Below are positions 23,647-32,318 of a stretch of 40,130 nt of DNA, piece after piece (the stretch's first letter is position 1; the number at the start of each line of letters is the position of its first letter). Position numbers and translations under genes: made by a program. The notes below the pieces were generated by a model that saw only the letters and a program-made list of their open reading frames with translations, did not search any database and had not been told where the DNA came from. Source of the stretch: AWTP1-13 sp035550075 (GTDB lineage Bacteria; Pseudomonadota; Alphaproteobacteria; Rhizobiales; Hyphomicrobiaceae); the NCBI GenBank assembly GCA_035550075.1, contig DASZQG010000051.1:1-40130 (forward strand), read 5' to 3'.

Positions 23647-24398
23647 AACCCAACCGCATGAAGGAGAAAATCGCCCGCGGCGAACCTGCGCTCGGCTGCT
23701 CGGTGATGTTTCCCTCGCCGCAGGTCGTGGAGATGCTGGGCTTTGCCGGCTTCGACTGGGTGCTGATCGATTGCGAACACGGCAGCATCGGTCCGAGCGA
23801 CGTCGAGGTGATGGCAATGGCGTGCGACGCGGTCGGCATCACCCCCATCGCGCGGCCGAAGACCAATGCCTCGAGCGACATCCAGGGCGTGATGGACCGC
23901 GGCGTGATGGGGGTGCAGGTACCGCACATCAACACCGCCGACGATGCGCGGCGGGCAGTCGCCGCCGTCAAGTTCGGGCCGGGCGCGGCGCGCGGGCTGG
24001 CGGCCGGGACTCGCCCGGACCGCTGGGGCCTGGGTGCGCGCATGCCCGACTTCACGGCGCAGGCCAACGCGCAGTCGCTGGTGTGCGTTCAGCTCGAGCA
24101 CGCCGCCGCGCTCGACAACATCGACGACATCCTGGCAGTCGAAGGCATTGACGTGTTCTTCATCGGCCCCTCGGACCTTTCCCAGTCCATGGGCTTTCCG
24201 GGCAATCCCAAGGCGCCCCCGGTCGCCAAGGCGATCGACGCCGCATTGGCCCGGATCGTTGCCACCGGCCATACCCCGGGCATGCCGGCCACCGCCGAGA
24301 CCCTCGCGGACGTTGCCGGCAAGGGCTGCAAATATATCTACACCCACCTGCCGCGCCTGCTGGGAGCCGGTGCGTCGGCGTTTCTCAAGGCTCGATAA
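23643..24398 (+). CDS. HpcH/HpaI family aldolase
   Basis: A class II, metal-dependent 2-oxo acid aldolase (family of HpaI, 2-keto-3-deoxy-L-rhamnonate aldolase and related enzymes). The protein has 251 residues from GTG 23643; ATG 23658 is an alternative. The family motif FDWVLIDCEHG provides the catalytic His at residue 46. IARPKTN holds the substrate-binding Arg. The metal ligands are expected in CVQLEHAAALDNI (Glu) and FFIGPSDLSQSMG (Asp). The physiological substrate is not identifiable here. Coupling to a DMT transporter suggests import or export of an oxo acid or its precursor. Confidence 0.88.
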   Translation: MKPNRMKEKIARGEPALGCSVMFPSPQVVEMLGFAGFDWVLIDCEHGSIGPSDVEVMAMACDAVGITPIARPKTNASSDIQGVMDRGVMGVQVPHINTADDARRAVAAVKFGPGAARGLAAGTRPDRWGLGARMPDFTAQANAQSLVCVQLEHAAALDNIDDILAVEGIDVFFIGPSDLSQSMGFPGNPKAPPVAKAIDAALARIVATGHTPGMPATAETLADVAGKGCKYIYTHLPRLLGAGASAFLKAR

Positions 24399-24425
24399 AG
24401 CGAGCGCCTGGAAGACGTTGCGAGG

Positions 24426-24434
24426 TTATCCACA
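24426..24434 (+). other. Isolated DnaA-box-like nonamer
   Basis: TTATCCACA matches the DnaA box consensus exactly. I see no cluster of further boxes, AT-rich unwinding region or replication gene nearby, so this is most likely chance or a DnaA-titration or regulatory site. Confidence 0.3.
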
Positions 24435-24535
24435 GAAGCGGAAGGCGGCGCGAGAACAGGACGCCGTCTGGCACGTTTTACATACGACACGCCTCACATG
24501 AACCCCGCTTACGAGACAGTGTCAGCCCAGCTTCC

Positions 24536-24579
24536 GGTGCCCTGGTGTGTTTCGCGTCCAGGGCACCATTCTTCTTTCC
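24536..24579 (+). terminator. Terminator after the aldolase gene
   Basis: A perfect 10-bp stem (24536-24545 with 24558-24567, 12-base loop) is followed by ATTCTTCTTT on the + strand. It lies about 140 bases after the aldolase stop and just before the convergent PcfJ-like gene ends. Confidence 0.75.
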
Positions 24580-24593
24580 AACGGTGTGCAAGC

Positions 24594-25772
24594 TTACGCC
24601 GGCGCGGCTGGAGGCGGTGCCCTGCGCCCGAATAGCGGACGTGGTTTCGGCTGCTGGCGCAGTGCCAGCCTCCGGAAATCCTGCAGATGCGGTGTGCCTT
24701 CGAGGAACTGCAGATAGGGCATCCACAGCGCCCGCCTGGCGAGTGCCCGGTCGTCGGGCCGCGCCGCCTGACGCCGCGGCGATAGCGGTTCCAGCCGCTG
24801 CGCACCGAGCCAGGCAAACGTCGCCTGCCATACCTCCGGGGAGGCGCGCTTGTTGCGCGCGGCGCGCAATTGCGCGATCGCCGGCATGGTGACCTCCGCC
24901 TCGTGCAGGCCTATTTCCACGCAGGCCACGCTGCGGCCACCCTTGCGGATTGAGAAGACGGCGACGCGCCCGCCGTGCAGGCGCTCGGCGTACTGATCGA
25001 GGCAGTTGTCGAGCGCCTGGCTCTCCGCAATGAAATCGTCCGCGGTGCGCAGCGCTACAAACGTGTAGCCGCCCGCCGTGCCGTCCGCGAGCCACGGACT
25101 GGCGAGACCGGGGCCGAGGTAGTCGACGAGCCGCAGCCGCTCCCGCCACGCCAGATGCTCCTCGCACGCCCGCCGGAAGCTCATTTCGGGCGCCCAAGGC
25201 CGCCGCAGCAATCGGTGACCATTGAGACCCGGCCGCTCGCTGAACCAGGCCCAGGCGGCCATGTAGATCAGAACCTCCTTGGTGGGACCGACCATCTGCT
25301 GCTGGCGGGCCATCCACAGGGCATAGATGCGCCCCGACGCCTCGAAGGCGTGGGAGACCCGCGCGAGCCAGGCGCCGCAACGCGCTGGTTCCGTGGGGAT
25401 CAGGCTCGTCATGCGCAGGGAGAATTCCGGGTCGGCCGGAAAGCGCGGGAGGGGCGCCATGAACGCCTGGGCCGGCAGCTTGCGCAGCCACCAGGGGAGA
25501 GCGAGCGCGTCGGCCGCCGCGCGTAGCGGCGCACCGGCTGCCACCAGCTCGAAAGCCCGCTCGCGCGCGCGAGGGGTGCCGTATCCGGAGCTCAGGGCAA
25601 ACAGCAGGGCGGGGAAGCTTTCCGCCAGGTCTTCCAGCGCCGGCGAGCAGCGCGTCAGGTCGCGGATGAAGCGCCGCCACGCGGGATCAAAGGCATCAAG
25701 GCGCCGCTGGCGCTTCGCGGCGGCAGGCTCCTGGCGGAGAACGGATGCTGGATTGCCGTCGACGCACTTCAT
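24594..25772 (-). CDS. PcfJ-like domain protein of unknown function
   Basis: A soluble protein of about 392 residues with Arg/Ala/Pro-rich ends. The C-terminal half (about residues 220-310) resembles the PcfJ-like domain: GYTFVALRTADDFIAESQAL, then DNCLDQYAERLHGGRVAVFS and IRKGGRSVACVEIGLHEAEV. This has the pattern of a conserved Cys in a C-L-x-x-Y context followed by a beta hairpin. PcfJ proteins were named from conjugative plasmids, but no transfer genes are nearby. The start at ATG 25772 is tentative, since no strong ribosome site is visible. A TTG at 25847 extends the frame by 25 residues. The function is unknown. Confidence 0.7.
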   Translation of the reverse strand: MKCVDGNPASVLRQEPAAAKRQRRLDAFDPAWRRFIRDLTRCSPALEDLAESFPALLFALSSGYGTPRARERAFELVAAGAPLRAAADALALPWWLRKLPAQAFMAPLPRFPADPEFSLRMTSLIPTEPARCGAWLARVSHAFEASGRIYALWMARQQQMVGPTKEVLIYMAAWAWFSERPGLNGHRLLRRPWAPEMSFRRACEEHLAWRERLRLVDYLGPGLASPWLADGTAGGYTFVALRTADDFIAESQALDNCLDQYAERLHGGRVAVFSIRKGGRSVACVEIGLHEAEVTMPAIAQLRAARNKRASPEVWQATFAWLGAQRLEPLSPRRQAARPDDRALARRALWMPYLQFLEGTPHLQDFRRLALRQQPKPRPLFGRRAPPPAAPA

Positions 25773-25908
25773 TGTTGTTGTCGCAGTCTTGTTGCCGCAC
25801 GCGCGCCCCGCCCAGCGAGCAGAAACGATAGACGGACAAAGTGGCAAAATGGCGAGGGAGCGGCGTGCGGGAAACGCGCCAGCCGCCTCTATTGCCGAAC
25901 GGTGTGAG

Positions 25909-26472
25909 CTACTGCAGGGCTGCGAGGGCCTGACTGAAGCCGGCCAGCGAGATGGGAATGCCGATGCCCGCTTCCTCGCTCTGGAAAATGATGAAAACCG
26001 CCGTTTTGCCGTTCTTGAGCTGGTCGATCAGCTTGTCGTCCATGGTCACCTGCGCATAGCACGCGAACGTGTGACAGCGCAGGAATGGCGCGTGGCCGAC
26101 GTCCTTGTCGTCGATCTTCAGCCCAAGCCCGGGAGGGAGCAAGACGCCAAGCGGGGCGAACACGCGCAAGACCCGCTTGCCGTCGGAGAATTTCTGGAAA
26201 TAGACGGTGAGGCCGACGTTGTTGCGGTCTTCCGCGGTGACGCTCTGCACCAGCGCGCACACCTCATGCTTGGCGCCGGGTGGCGGCGGCTTGCACACCT
26301 CCTGCCAATCTCCGTGCTGGGCCTTCACGGTGCCGCCCTCGGGTGCCTGGCCCGGCGTCTGGCCAAGTGCTGCGCCCTCCGGCAGAACCGATGCCGCCAG
26401 CAGGGCCAGCGCGCAGACAGCCCCGCGCAGCACGCGGCCGGACACCGGGTTGTCGGGGGATCGGGAAGCCAA
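25909..26472 (-). CDS. IalB-family exported protein
   Basis: This protein matches the invasion-associated locus B family, small secreted proteins common in Hyphomicrobiales with no settled biochemical role. It has about 187 residues. The signal sequence is GAVCALALLAASVLPEGAAL, then GQ. The family pattern HGDWQEVCKPPP follows, then EVCALVQ and FLRCHTFACYAQV, which give four cysteines likely forming two disulfides. The C-terminal part GIGIPISLAGFSQALAAL is the usual IalB end. I choose a TTG start at 26472 because GGAGG lies nine bases upstream; GTG 26445 and GTG 26433 have no ribosome site. It is divergent from coxB. Confidence 0.85.
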   Translation of the reverse strand: MASRSPDNPVSGRVLRGAVCALALLAASVLPEGAALGQTPGQAPEGGTVKAQHGDWQEVCKPPPPGAKHEVCALVQSVTAEDRNNVGLTVYFQKFSDGKRVLRVFAPLGVLLPPGLGLKIDDKDVGHAPFLRCHTFACYAQVTMDDKLIDQLKNGKTAVFIIFQSEEAGIGIPISLAGFSQALAALQ

Positions 26473-26817
26473 GTCGGTGCGCCTCCAGGGCGATTGTGCG
26501 CTGCAGATGCGAACCCCAGCGCGGTGTGGCGGCAAGCGGGAAGCGGGCGATTGCGCTGGCGCGTCTCGCGCGCCCGTCACGGGCTTTGATTTCGTCGATG
26601 ATTCCGGCCAAATTGAGAAGTTGTGCTTAAGCGGCGCGGAGCGTGCAAATGCCGCAGCGCTTACACTTGAGTCGTCGGACGCCGTCGTGCTTGGTGAATT
26701 CTCGGTGATTTTTTGTGCTGGAGAGTCGGGCGCGGCCGTGCAAGTGCGGCCGGCTTGCGAGGGCGGCAGCAGATGGGTTTGGCGGGTTCGAACACCAGCA
26801 ACTTTTGGAGCGGTCTC
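26473..26817 (+). other. Divergent intergenic region between ialB-like gene and cox operon
   Basis: About 345 bases that should hold the promoters of both the IalB-family gene (leftward) and the cox operon (rightward). I do not find a promoter with both boxes in acceptable spacing. A T-rich patch (GATTTTTTGTGC, near 26705) lies about 110 bases before coxB. No open frame here looks protein-like. Confidence 0.6.
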
Positions 26818-27732
26818 ATGATCCAGTGGAGCCAGACCAAGACCAGGCTGTCTTGGCTGCTTGCGGCCACGCTTGCGGTGGGGCTGGCGGGAACGCCCGC
26901 GCTGGCCGGCTTCGGCCAGCCCTCGCCGGGGGAGATTACCTTTCAGGGCGCGGTGACGCCGATCGCCGAGGAGATCCATCGGGTCCACACCTTCGTCAAC
27001 TACATCATCTTCGCCATCTCGATCTTCGTGCTGAGCCTGATGCTGATCGTGATCTGGCGGTTCAGCGAGAAGCGCAACCCGACGCCGTCGCGCACGTCCC
27101 ACAACACCATGCTGGAGGTGGCGTGGACGGTCATTCCGGTCGTCATCCTGGTCGTGATCGCGGTGCCGTCGTTCCGCCTGCTCTATAACCAGTACACCTA
27201 TCCGCCGCCGGATCTGACGATCAAAGCGATCGGCCACACCTGGAACTGGACGCACGAATTTCCCGACCTCGGCATCAGCGTCGACTCGGTGATGCTGCGC
27301 GATGATGAGCGCAAGCAGGAGATCGCCGGCGGCATGCCGGCCGATCAGGCCCCGCGCAACCTCGCGGTCGACAACGAGGTGCTGGTGCCGGTCAACAAGG
27401 TGGTGCACGTGCTGGCGACATCGACGGATGTCATCCATAGCTGGACGATTCCTTCTTTCGGCTCGAAGGTCGATGCGGTGCCGGGCCGGCTGACGGCGAC
27501 GTGGTTCAAGGCGACGCGCGAGGGCATCTACTTCGGCCAGTGCTCGGAACTGTGCGGCAAGGACCATTCGTTCATGCCGATTGCGATCCGCGTGGTGAAG
27601 GAAGACGTGTTCAAGGACTGGGCGGCAGCGCTGAAGGCGCGCGACAAGAAGAAGGCGCGCGAGATCATCCACAAGGTCGCGATCGAGCAGGCGGGAGCCC
27701 AGAAGACCGCGGACAGCAGGCCGGTGAGATAG
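26818..27732 (+). CDS. coxB: Cytochrome c oxidase subunit II (CuA)
   Basis: Subunit II accepts electrons from cytochrome c through the dinuclear CuA centre. The protein has 304 residues from ATG 26818, with TGGAG seven bases upstream. An in-frame ATG-like start at 26713 would add a non-homologous leader. A signal peptide (LLAATLAVGLAGTPALA) and two membrane helices follow (about residues 60-80 and 100-120). The CuA site is complete: H207 (DVIHSWTIP), C242, C246, H250 and M253 in QCSELCGKDHSFM. It is the first gene of an aa3 oxidase operon. Confidence 0.97.
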   Translation: MIQWSQTKTRLSWLLAATLAVGLAGTPALAGFGQPSPGEITFQGAVTPIAEEIHRVHTFVNYIIFAISIFVLSLMLIVIWRFSEKRNPTPSRTSHNTMLEVAWTVIPVVILVVIAVPSFRLLYNQYTYPPPDLTIKAIGHTWNWTHEFPDLGISVDSVMLRDDERKQEIAGGMPADQAPRNLAVDNEVLVPVNKVVHVLATSTDVIHSWTIPSFGSKVDAVPGRLTATWFKATREGIYFGQCSELCGKDHSFMPIAIRVVKEDVFKDWAAALKARDKKKAREIIHKVAIEQAGAQKTADSRPVR

Positions 27733-27800
27733 CTGCGCTGCCCGCACCGGGCGGGCGCGCAATTCGTGAGATGCGAGTTTAGAGGCGAAGGGCACACAAG

Positions 27801-29423
27801 ATGGCAAACGCTCACACGGAGCACGCTGACAGCCACGGCCACGACCATACCCCGTACGGCATCATGCGCTGGCTGAACTCCACCAACCACAAAGACATCG
27901 GCACGATGTACCTGATCTTCGCCATCATCGGCGGACTGGTCGGCGGCGTGCTCTCGGTGGCCATGCGGATGGAGCTGCAGGAGCCGGGCCTGCAATATTT
28001 CGGCAGCGGACACATGTACAACGTGTTCGTCACCGGTCACGGCCTGATCATGGTGTTCTTCATGGTGATGCCGGCCATGATCGGCGGCTTCGGCAACTGG
28101 TTCGTGCCGCTGATGATCGGTGCGCCGGACATGGCGTTTCCGCGCATGAACAACATCTCGTTCTGGCTGCTGCCGGCCTCCATCACGCTGCTCATCATTT
28201 CGATGTTCGTTGAGGGCGAGCCGGGCTCGCCCGGCGTCGGCGCGGGCTGGACAATCTATGCGCCGCTCTCCACCTCCGGCCATCCCGGCCCGGCGGTCGA
28301 CTTCGCCATCCTGTCGCTGCACCTTGCCGGTGCCTCCTCCATCCTGGGCGCGATCAACTTCATCACCACCATCTTCAATATGCGCGCGCCGGGCATGACG
28401 TTGCACAAGATGCCGCTATTCGTGTGGAGCGTGCTTGTCACCGCCTTTCTGCTCCTGCTTTCACTCCCCGTGCTGGCCGGTGCGATCACCATGCTGCTCA
28501 CCGATCGCAACTTCGGCACCACCTTCTTCAATGCGCAGGGCGGCGGCGATCCGCTGCTGTACCAGCACCTGTTCTGGTTCTTCGGTCATCCCGAGGTGTA
28601 CATCCTGATCCTGCCGGGCTTCGGCATGATCAGCCACGTGGTGTCCACGTTCTCGCGCAAGCCGGTGTTCGGCTATCTCGGCATGGCCTACGCCATGGTT
28701 GCCATCGGCTTCATCGGCTTCATCGTGTGGGCCCACCACATGTACGTGTCCGGCCTGGGCGTCGACGCGCAGGCGTATTTCGCCTTCGCCACCATGGTCA
28801 TCGCGGTGCCCACCGGCGTGAAGGTCTTCTCCTGGATCGCCACCATGTGGGGCGGCTCCATCCAGTTCCGCGTTCCCATGCTGTGGGCGCTCGGCTTCAT
28901 CTTCCTGTTCACGATCGGCGGCGTCACGGGTGTCATGCTGGCGAATGCCGGCGTCGACCGTGCGCTGACCGACACCTACTATGTGGTCGCGCACTTCCAC
29001 TACGTGCTCTCGCTCGGGGCCGTGTTCGCGATCTTCGCGGGCTGGTACTACTGGTTCCCGAAGATGAGCGGCTACATGTACAACGAGGCGCTCGGCAAGC
29101 TGCACTTCTGGCTCACGTTCATCGGCGCCAACGTGCTGTTCTTCCCACAGCACTTCCTCGGCCTGTCCGGCATGCCGCGCCGCTACGCCGACTATCCGGA
29201 TGCCTTCGCCTATTGGAACTGGTGGTCGTCGGTCGGCTCCTACATCACCGCCACCGGAGCCATCGTCTTCGTCATCGGCACGCTGCATGCGTTTGCCGCC
29301 CGCAGGAAGGCGCCGGCCAATCCGTGGGGCGCGGGTGCGACCACGCTGGAGTGGACCCTGCCCTCGCCGCCGCCGTTCCACTCCTACGAGAAGCTGCCCG
29401 AGCTGAAGGAGCTGGCGCACTGA
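27801..29423 (+). CDS. coxA: Cytochrome c oxidase subunit I (heme a / a3-CuB)
   Basis: This is the catalytic subunit of aa3 oxidase, reducing O2 to water and pumping protons. It has 540 residues and twelve membrane helices. A heme a ligand H80 lies in GHGLIMVFFMVMPAM. The CuB ligand H263 and its cross-linked tyrosine Y267 lie in GHPEVYILILPG. The CuB His pair is in VWAHHMYVSG. Heme ligands lie in YVVAHFHYVLSLGAVF. All key residues are present, so it should be active. It follows coxB by 68 bases. Confidence 0.98.
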   Translation: MANAHTEHADSHGHDHTPYGIMRWLNSTNHKDIGTMYLIFAIIGGLVGGVLSVAMRMELQEPGLQYFGSGHMYNVFVTGHGLIMVFFMVMPAMIGGFGNWFVPLMIGAPDMAFPRMNNISFWLLPASITLLIISMFVEGEPGSPGVGAGWTIYAPLSTSGHPGPAVDFAILSLHLAGASSILGAINFITTIFNMRAPGMTLHKMPLFVWSVLVTAFLLLLSLPVLAGAITMLLTDRNFGTTFFNAQGGGDPLLYQHLFWFFGHPEVYILILPGFGMISHVVSTFSRKPVFGYLGMAYAMVAIGFIGFIVWAHHMYVSGLGVDAQAYFAFATMVIAVPTGVKVFSWIATMWGGSIQFRVPMLWALGFIFLFTIGGVTGVMLANAGVDRALTDTYYVVAHFHYVLSLGAVFAIFAGWYYWFPKMSGYMYNEALGKLHFWLTFIGANVLFFPQHFLGLSGMPRRYADYPDAFAYWNWWSSVGSYITATGAIVFVIGTLHAFAARRKAPANPWGAGATTLEWTLPSPPPFHSYEKLPELKELAH

Positions 29424-29493
29424 CGCGCGCCCATGACCGAGATGGCGCCACGTCCGCAATTTGAACGGCTGCGTCCGCCGGCGAGGTGTCCGC

Positions 29494-30420
29494 ATGGCTG
29501 AGCTTGGCGGACGTGCGATCCGGCCGGCGCAGGCCATCGGCGGCAGTGTCGGCGACTACGTCGCGCTGATGAAGCCGCGCGTGATGTCGCTCGTCATCTT
29601 CACGGCGCTGGTGGGCATGGTGGTGGCGCCGGGGCATCTGCACCCGGTGCTGGCGCTGATCGCCCTGGTGTCGATCGCCGTGGGCGCAGGCGCCGCCGGC
29701 GTTCTCAACATGTGGTATGACGCCGATATCGACGCCCTCATGCAGCGCACCGCCGGCCGCCCCATCCCGCGCGGACACGTGACGCCCGAGGAAGCCGCTG
29801 TGTTCGGCATCGTGCTGGCCGCCGGCTCCGTGACCACCCTCGGCCTGCTGGTGAACTGGACCGCCGGCGCCCTGCTGGCCCTCACCATCGCCTTCTACGT
29901 TCTCATCTACACGATGTGGCTGAAGCGGCGCACGCCGCAGAACATCGTCATCGGCGGTGCCGCCGGCGCGTTCCCGCCGATGATCGGTTGGGCGGCCGTG
30001 ACCGGCACCATCAGCATCGAAAGCCTCGTGCTGTTCGCCATCATCTTCATGTGGACGCCGCCGCACTTCTGGGCGCTGTCGCTCTACCGCGCACGCGACT
30101 ATCAGCGCGCCGGCGTGCCGATGCTGCCGGTGATCGCGGGTGCGGACGAAACCCGCAAGCAGATCCTGATCTATTCGGTGCTGCTGGTGCCGATCACCCT
30201 GGTGCCGGCGGCGATCCATCTCGGCGGCACGGTCTATGCCGTTGTCTCCGCGGTGCTCGGTGCCGCATTCCTGGCGCTCGCCCTCGTGGTCTACCGCACG
30301 CGCGAGGGCCGGGACGCCGATCGCGCCGCCAAGCGGCTTTTTACCTTCTCGCTCTTCTACCTGTTCGCACTCTTCGCTACGCTGCTGATCGAACGGAGCC
30401 TGGCTCTGTGGATCGGGTGA
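29494..30420 (+). CDS. ctaB: Protoheme IX farnesyltransferase (heme O synthase)
   Basis: CtaB farnesylates heme B to heme O, the precursor of the heme A needed by subunit I. The protein has 308 residues from ATG 29494, with GAGG seven bases upstream. A TTG at 29461 is in frame but lacks a site. It is a polytopic UbiA-type prenyltransferase. The polyprenyl-diphosphate-binding motif is NMWYDADIDALMQRTAGRPI. The second conserved loop is YTMWLKRRTPQNIVIGGAAG, then WTPPHFWALSLYRARDY. It lies between coxA and ctaG as usual in alphaproteobacteria. Confidence 0.96.
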   Translation: MAELGGRAIRPAQAIGGSVGDYVALMKPRVMSLVIFTALVGMVVAPGHLHPVLALIALVSIAVGAGAAGVLNMWYDADIDALMQRTAGRPIPRGHVTPEEAAVFGIVLAAGSVTTLGLLVNWTAGALLALTIAFYVLIYTMWLKRRTPQNIVIGGAAGAFPPMIGWAAVTGTISIESLVLFAIIFMWTPPHFWALSLYRARDYQRAGVPMLPVIAGADETRKQILIYSVLLVPITLVPAAIHLGGTVYAVVSAVLGAAFLALALVVYRTREGRDADRAAKRLFTFSLFYLFALFATLLIERSLALWIG

Positions 30421-30439
30421 CCGGCGAGGAGCGCGACAG

Positions 30440-30586
30440 ATGGCGGATGCGGACGAACAGGAGCGCTTGCGCCGCCGCCGCATGCGGTCGATCGCCATCG
30501 GGCTGGCGCTGGCTGTGCTGGTGATCCTGTTCTACGCGGCGACCATCGTCCGCCTCGGCGGCAACGTGTTGAACAGACCGCTATGA
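30440..30586 (+). CDS. coxF: CoxF-like small membrane protein of the cox operon
   Basis: A 48-residue protein with a charged N-terminus (DEQERLRRRRMRS), one membrane helix (IAIGLALAVLVILFYAATIV) and the conserved short tail RLGGNVLNRPL. Small proteins of this design lie between ctaB and ctaG in many alphaproteobacterial cox operons and are called CoxF. They are presumed to assist oxidase assembly, but I know of no firm biochemical role. GAGGA lies nine bases before the ATG. It is short enough to be missed by automatic gene calling. Confidence 0.85.
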   Translation: MADADEQERLRRRRMRSIAIGLALAVLVILFYAATIVRLGGNVLNRPL

Positions 30587-30606
30587 GCGGAGAGAGACGT
30601 TAGGCA

Positions 30607-31236
30607 ATGGACGATCCGACCACCCGCGCTGCACTTCAGCGCCGCCATCGCAAGGTGGCGCTGTGGGCAGGCGCCGTGGCGATTGCCATGGTCGGCATGT
30701 CGTTTGCGGCCGTGCCCCTCTATCGCGTGTTCTGCCAGAGGACCGGATTCAGCGGCACGCCGCTGCGGGCCGACCGACCCTCCGATGCCACCATCGACAA
30801 GCGCGTGACGATCCGCTTCGACGCCAACGTCACTCCTGGCTTCCCCTGGCGCTTCGAGCCGGAGCAGCGGACCATGACGATCAAGATCGGCGAGAACGCG
30901 CTGGCCCTCTATCACGCCGTCAACACCTCCGACCACACCGTGCGCGGCTCGGCCGTGTTCAACATCTCGCCCGAGCAGGCGGCACCCTATTTCAACAAGG
31001 TGCAGTGCTTCTGCTTCACCGAGCAGGAGCTAAGCCCCGGCCAGTCAACCGATTTTCCGGTCAGCTTCTTCATCGATCCCCGAATCGAGCAGGATAAGGA
31101 TGCGCGGGAGGTGACAGAAATCACCCTCTCCTACACCTTCCATCCGCTGCCGCCGAAGCGGGGCACTGCCGAAGCGGTCCCCGGCAAAGGCCCTGCGGCA
31201 CCACGGACAGTGCCAGGTGCCAACGGCGCCGGGTAG
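30607..31236 (+). CDS. ctaG: CtaG/Cox11, copper-delivery assembly factor
   Basis: CtaG is a membrane-anchored copper chaperone that builds the CuB site of subunit I. It has 209 residues. One N-terminal helix is visible (about residues 17-36, VALWAGAVAIAMVGMSFAAV). It is followed by PLYRVFCQRTGFSGTP, a family signature with a conserved Cys. The beta-sandwich domain carries the copper-binding CFCF motif in VQCFCFTEQ. The C-terminus beyond about residue 190 is a low-complexity Pro/Ala/Gly tail. Confidence 0.96.
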   Translation: MDDPTTRAALQRRHRKVALWAGAVAIAMVGMSFAAVPLYRVFCQRTGFSGTPLRADRPSDATIDKRVTIRFDANVTPGFPWRFEPEQRTMTIKIGENALALYHAVNTSDHTVRGSAVFNISPEQAAPYFNKVQCFCFTEQELSPGQSTDFPVSFFIDPRIEQDKDAREVTEITLSYTFHPLPPKRGTAEAVPGKGPAAPRTVPGANGAG

Positions 31237-31284
31237 AGATCAGACAGCGCGTTGCCCCCGGGGAGAGGGACAGGAGCAGGAAAG

Positions 31285-32217
31285 ATGGCAGATCACGCCA
31301 AGCACCACGACTACCATCTGGTCAATCCGAGCCCCTGGCCGATCGTGGGCGCCGTATTCGCCTTCATCATGGCGAACGGCCTCATCATCTGGATGCACTC
31401 GCTTGGCGGCGGCGCCGGCGTTTTCGGGCTGAAAGGCCCCACGGTATTCTTCGTCGGCGCGCTCGGCATCCTGGTCACGATGTTCGGCTGGTGGCGCGAC
31501 GTCATCGGCGAGGCGCACGGCGGCGACCATACGCCCGTCGTCCAGCTCCATCTGCGGTACGGCATGATCCTGTTCATCGCCTCGGAGGTGATGTTCTTCG
31601 TCGCGTGGTTCTGGGCCTACTTCGACGCCTCGCTGTTTCCAGGTGTGCTGCATCCCCTGCACGGCACTAGCCCCGACGCCGCTGACAGCGCCAAGGAGCT
31701 GATCGGAATGGTGGACCGCAATGCGCTCACCGGCGGGCACTGGCCGCCCAAGCCGAGCGAGGGTTTCCGGGGCACCTTCGATCCGTGGGGGCTGCCGCTC
31801 GTCAACACGCTGATCCTGCTCACCTCGGGCACCACCGTTACTTGGGCCCACCATGCCCTCCTCAACAACGATCGCCGGGGGCTCAAGCAGGGCTTGGCGC
31901 TGACGATCCTGCTCGGCGCGATGTTCACGGTCTGCCAAGCCTATGAATACATGCATGCCGGCTTCAACTATGCGGGTCACATCTACGGCGCGACCTTCTT
32001 CATGGCCACCGGCTTCCACGGCGCCCACGTCATCATCGGCACGCTGTTCCTGACGGTCTGCTTCTTCCGGGCGCTCGCCGGCCACTTCACGCCCAAGCAG
32101 CATTTCGGGTTCGAGGCGGCCGCGTGGTACTGGCATTTCGTCGACGTGGTCTGGCTGTTCCTGTTTTCCTGCATTTACGTGTGGGGCGCAGGCACGCCGG
32201 CGCCGCACGGCGGGTAG
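31285..32217 (+). CDS. coxC: Cytochrome c oxidase subunit III
   Basis: Subunit III stabilises the oxidase complex. The protein has 310 residues from ATG 31285, with AGGAG/AGGA just upstream. It opens with the family start HHDYHLVNPSPWPIVGAVFA and has seven membrane helices. Conserved segments are SEVMFFVAWFWAYFDASLFP, NTLILLTSGTTVTWAHHAL and GFHGAHVIIGTLFL, ending WYWHFVDVVWLFLF. It follows ctaG by 48 bases. Confidence 0.97.
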   Translation: MADHAKHHDYHLVNPSPWPIVGAVFAFIMANGLIIWMHSLGGGAGVFGLKGPTVFFVGALGILVTMFGWWRDVIGEAHGGDHTPVVQLHLRYGMILFIASEVMFFVAWFWAYFDASLFPGVLHPLHGTSPDAADSAKELIGMVDRNALTGGHWPPKPSEGFRGTFDPWGLPLVNTLILLTSGTTVTWAHHALLNNDRRGLKQGLALTILLGAMFTVCQAYEYMHAGFNYAGHIYGATFFMATGFHGAHVIIGTLFLTVCFFRALAGHFTPKQHFGFEAAAWYWHFVDVVWLFLFSCIYVWGAGTPAPHGG

Positions 32218-32270
32218 CCGGCGCAATCGCCGGCTTTGCTCCGGCAGGCCGCGCTTGAGCCGCGCGGCCT
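32216..32270 (+). other. Two tandem hairpins after coxC
   Basis: A perfect 8-bp stem with a CAAT loop (32216-32223 with 32228-32235, then TTTGCT) begins at the coxC stop codon. A second perfect 9-bp stem (32246-32254 with 32262-32270, 7-base loop) follows at once. Neither has a long T run. They may attenuate transcription into the DUF983-surf1 part or protect the upstream mRNA from decay. Confidence 0.55.
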
Positions 32271-32318
32271 CACCGAAGCCCCTGCCCAGGATGGCGCGCA
32301 CCTTTCCTGGAGCGTGAG

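Noticed and set aside
24426..24434. DnaA box as a sign of a replication origin
   Set aside because: A single nonamer with no companion boxes, no AT-rich stretch and no dnaA, dnaN, hemE or rep gene nearby.
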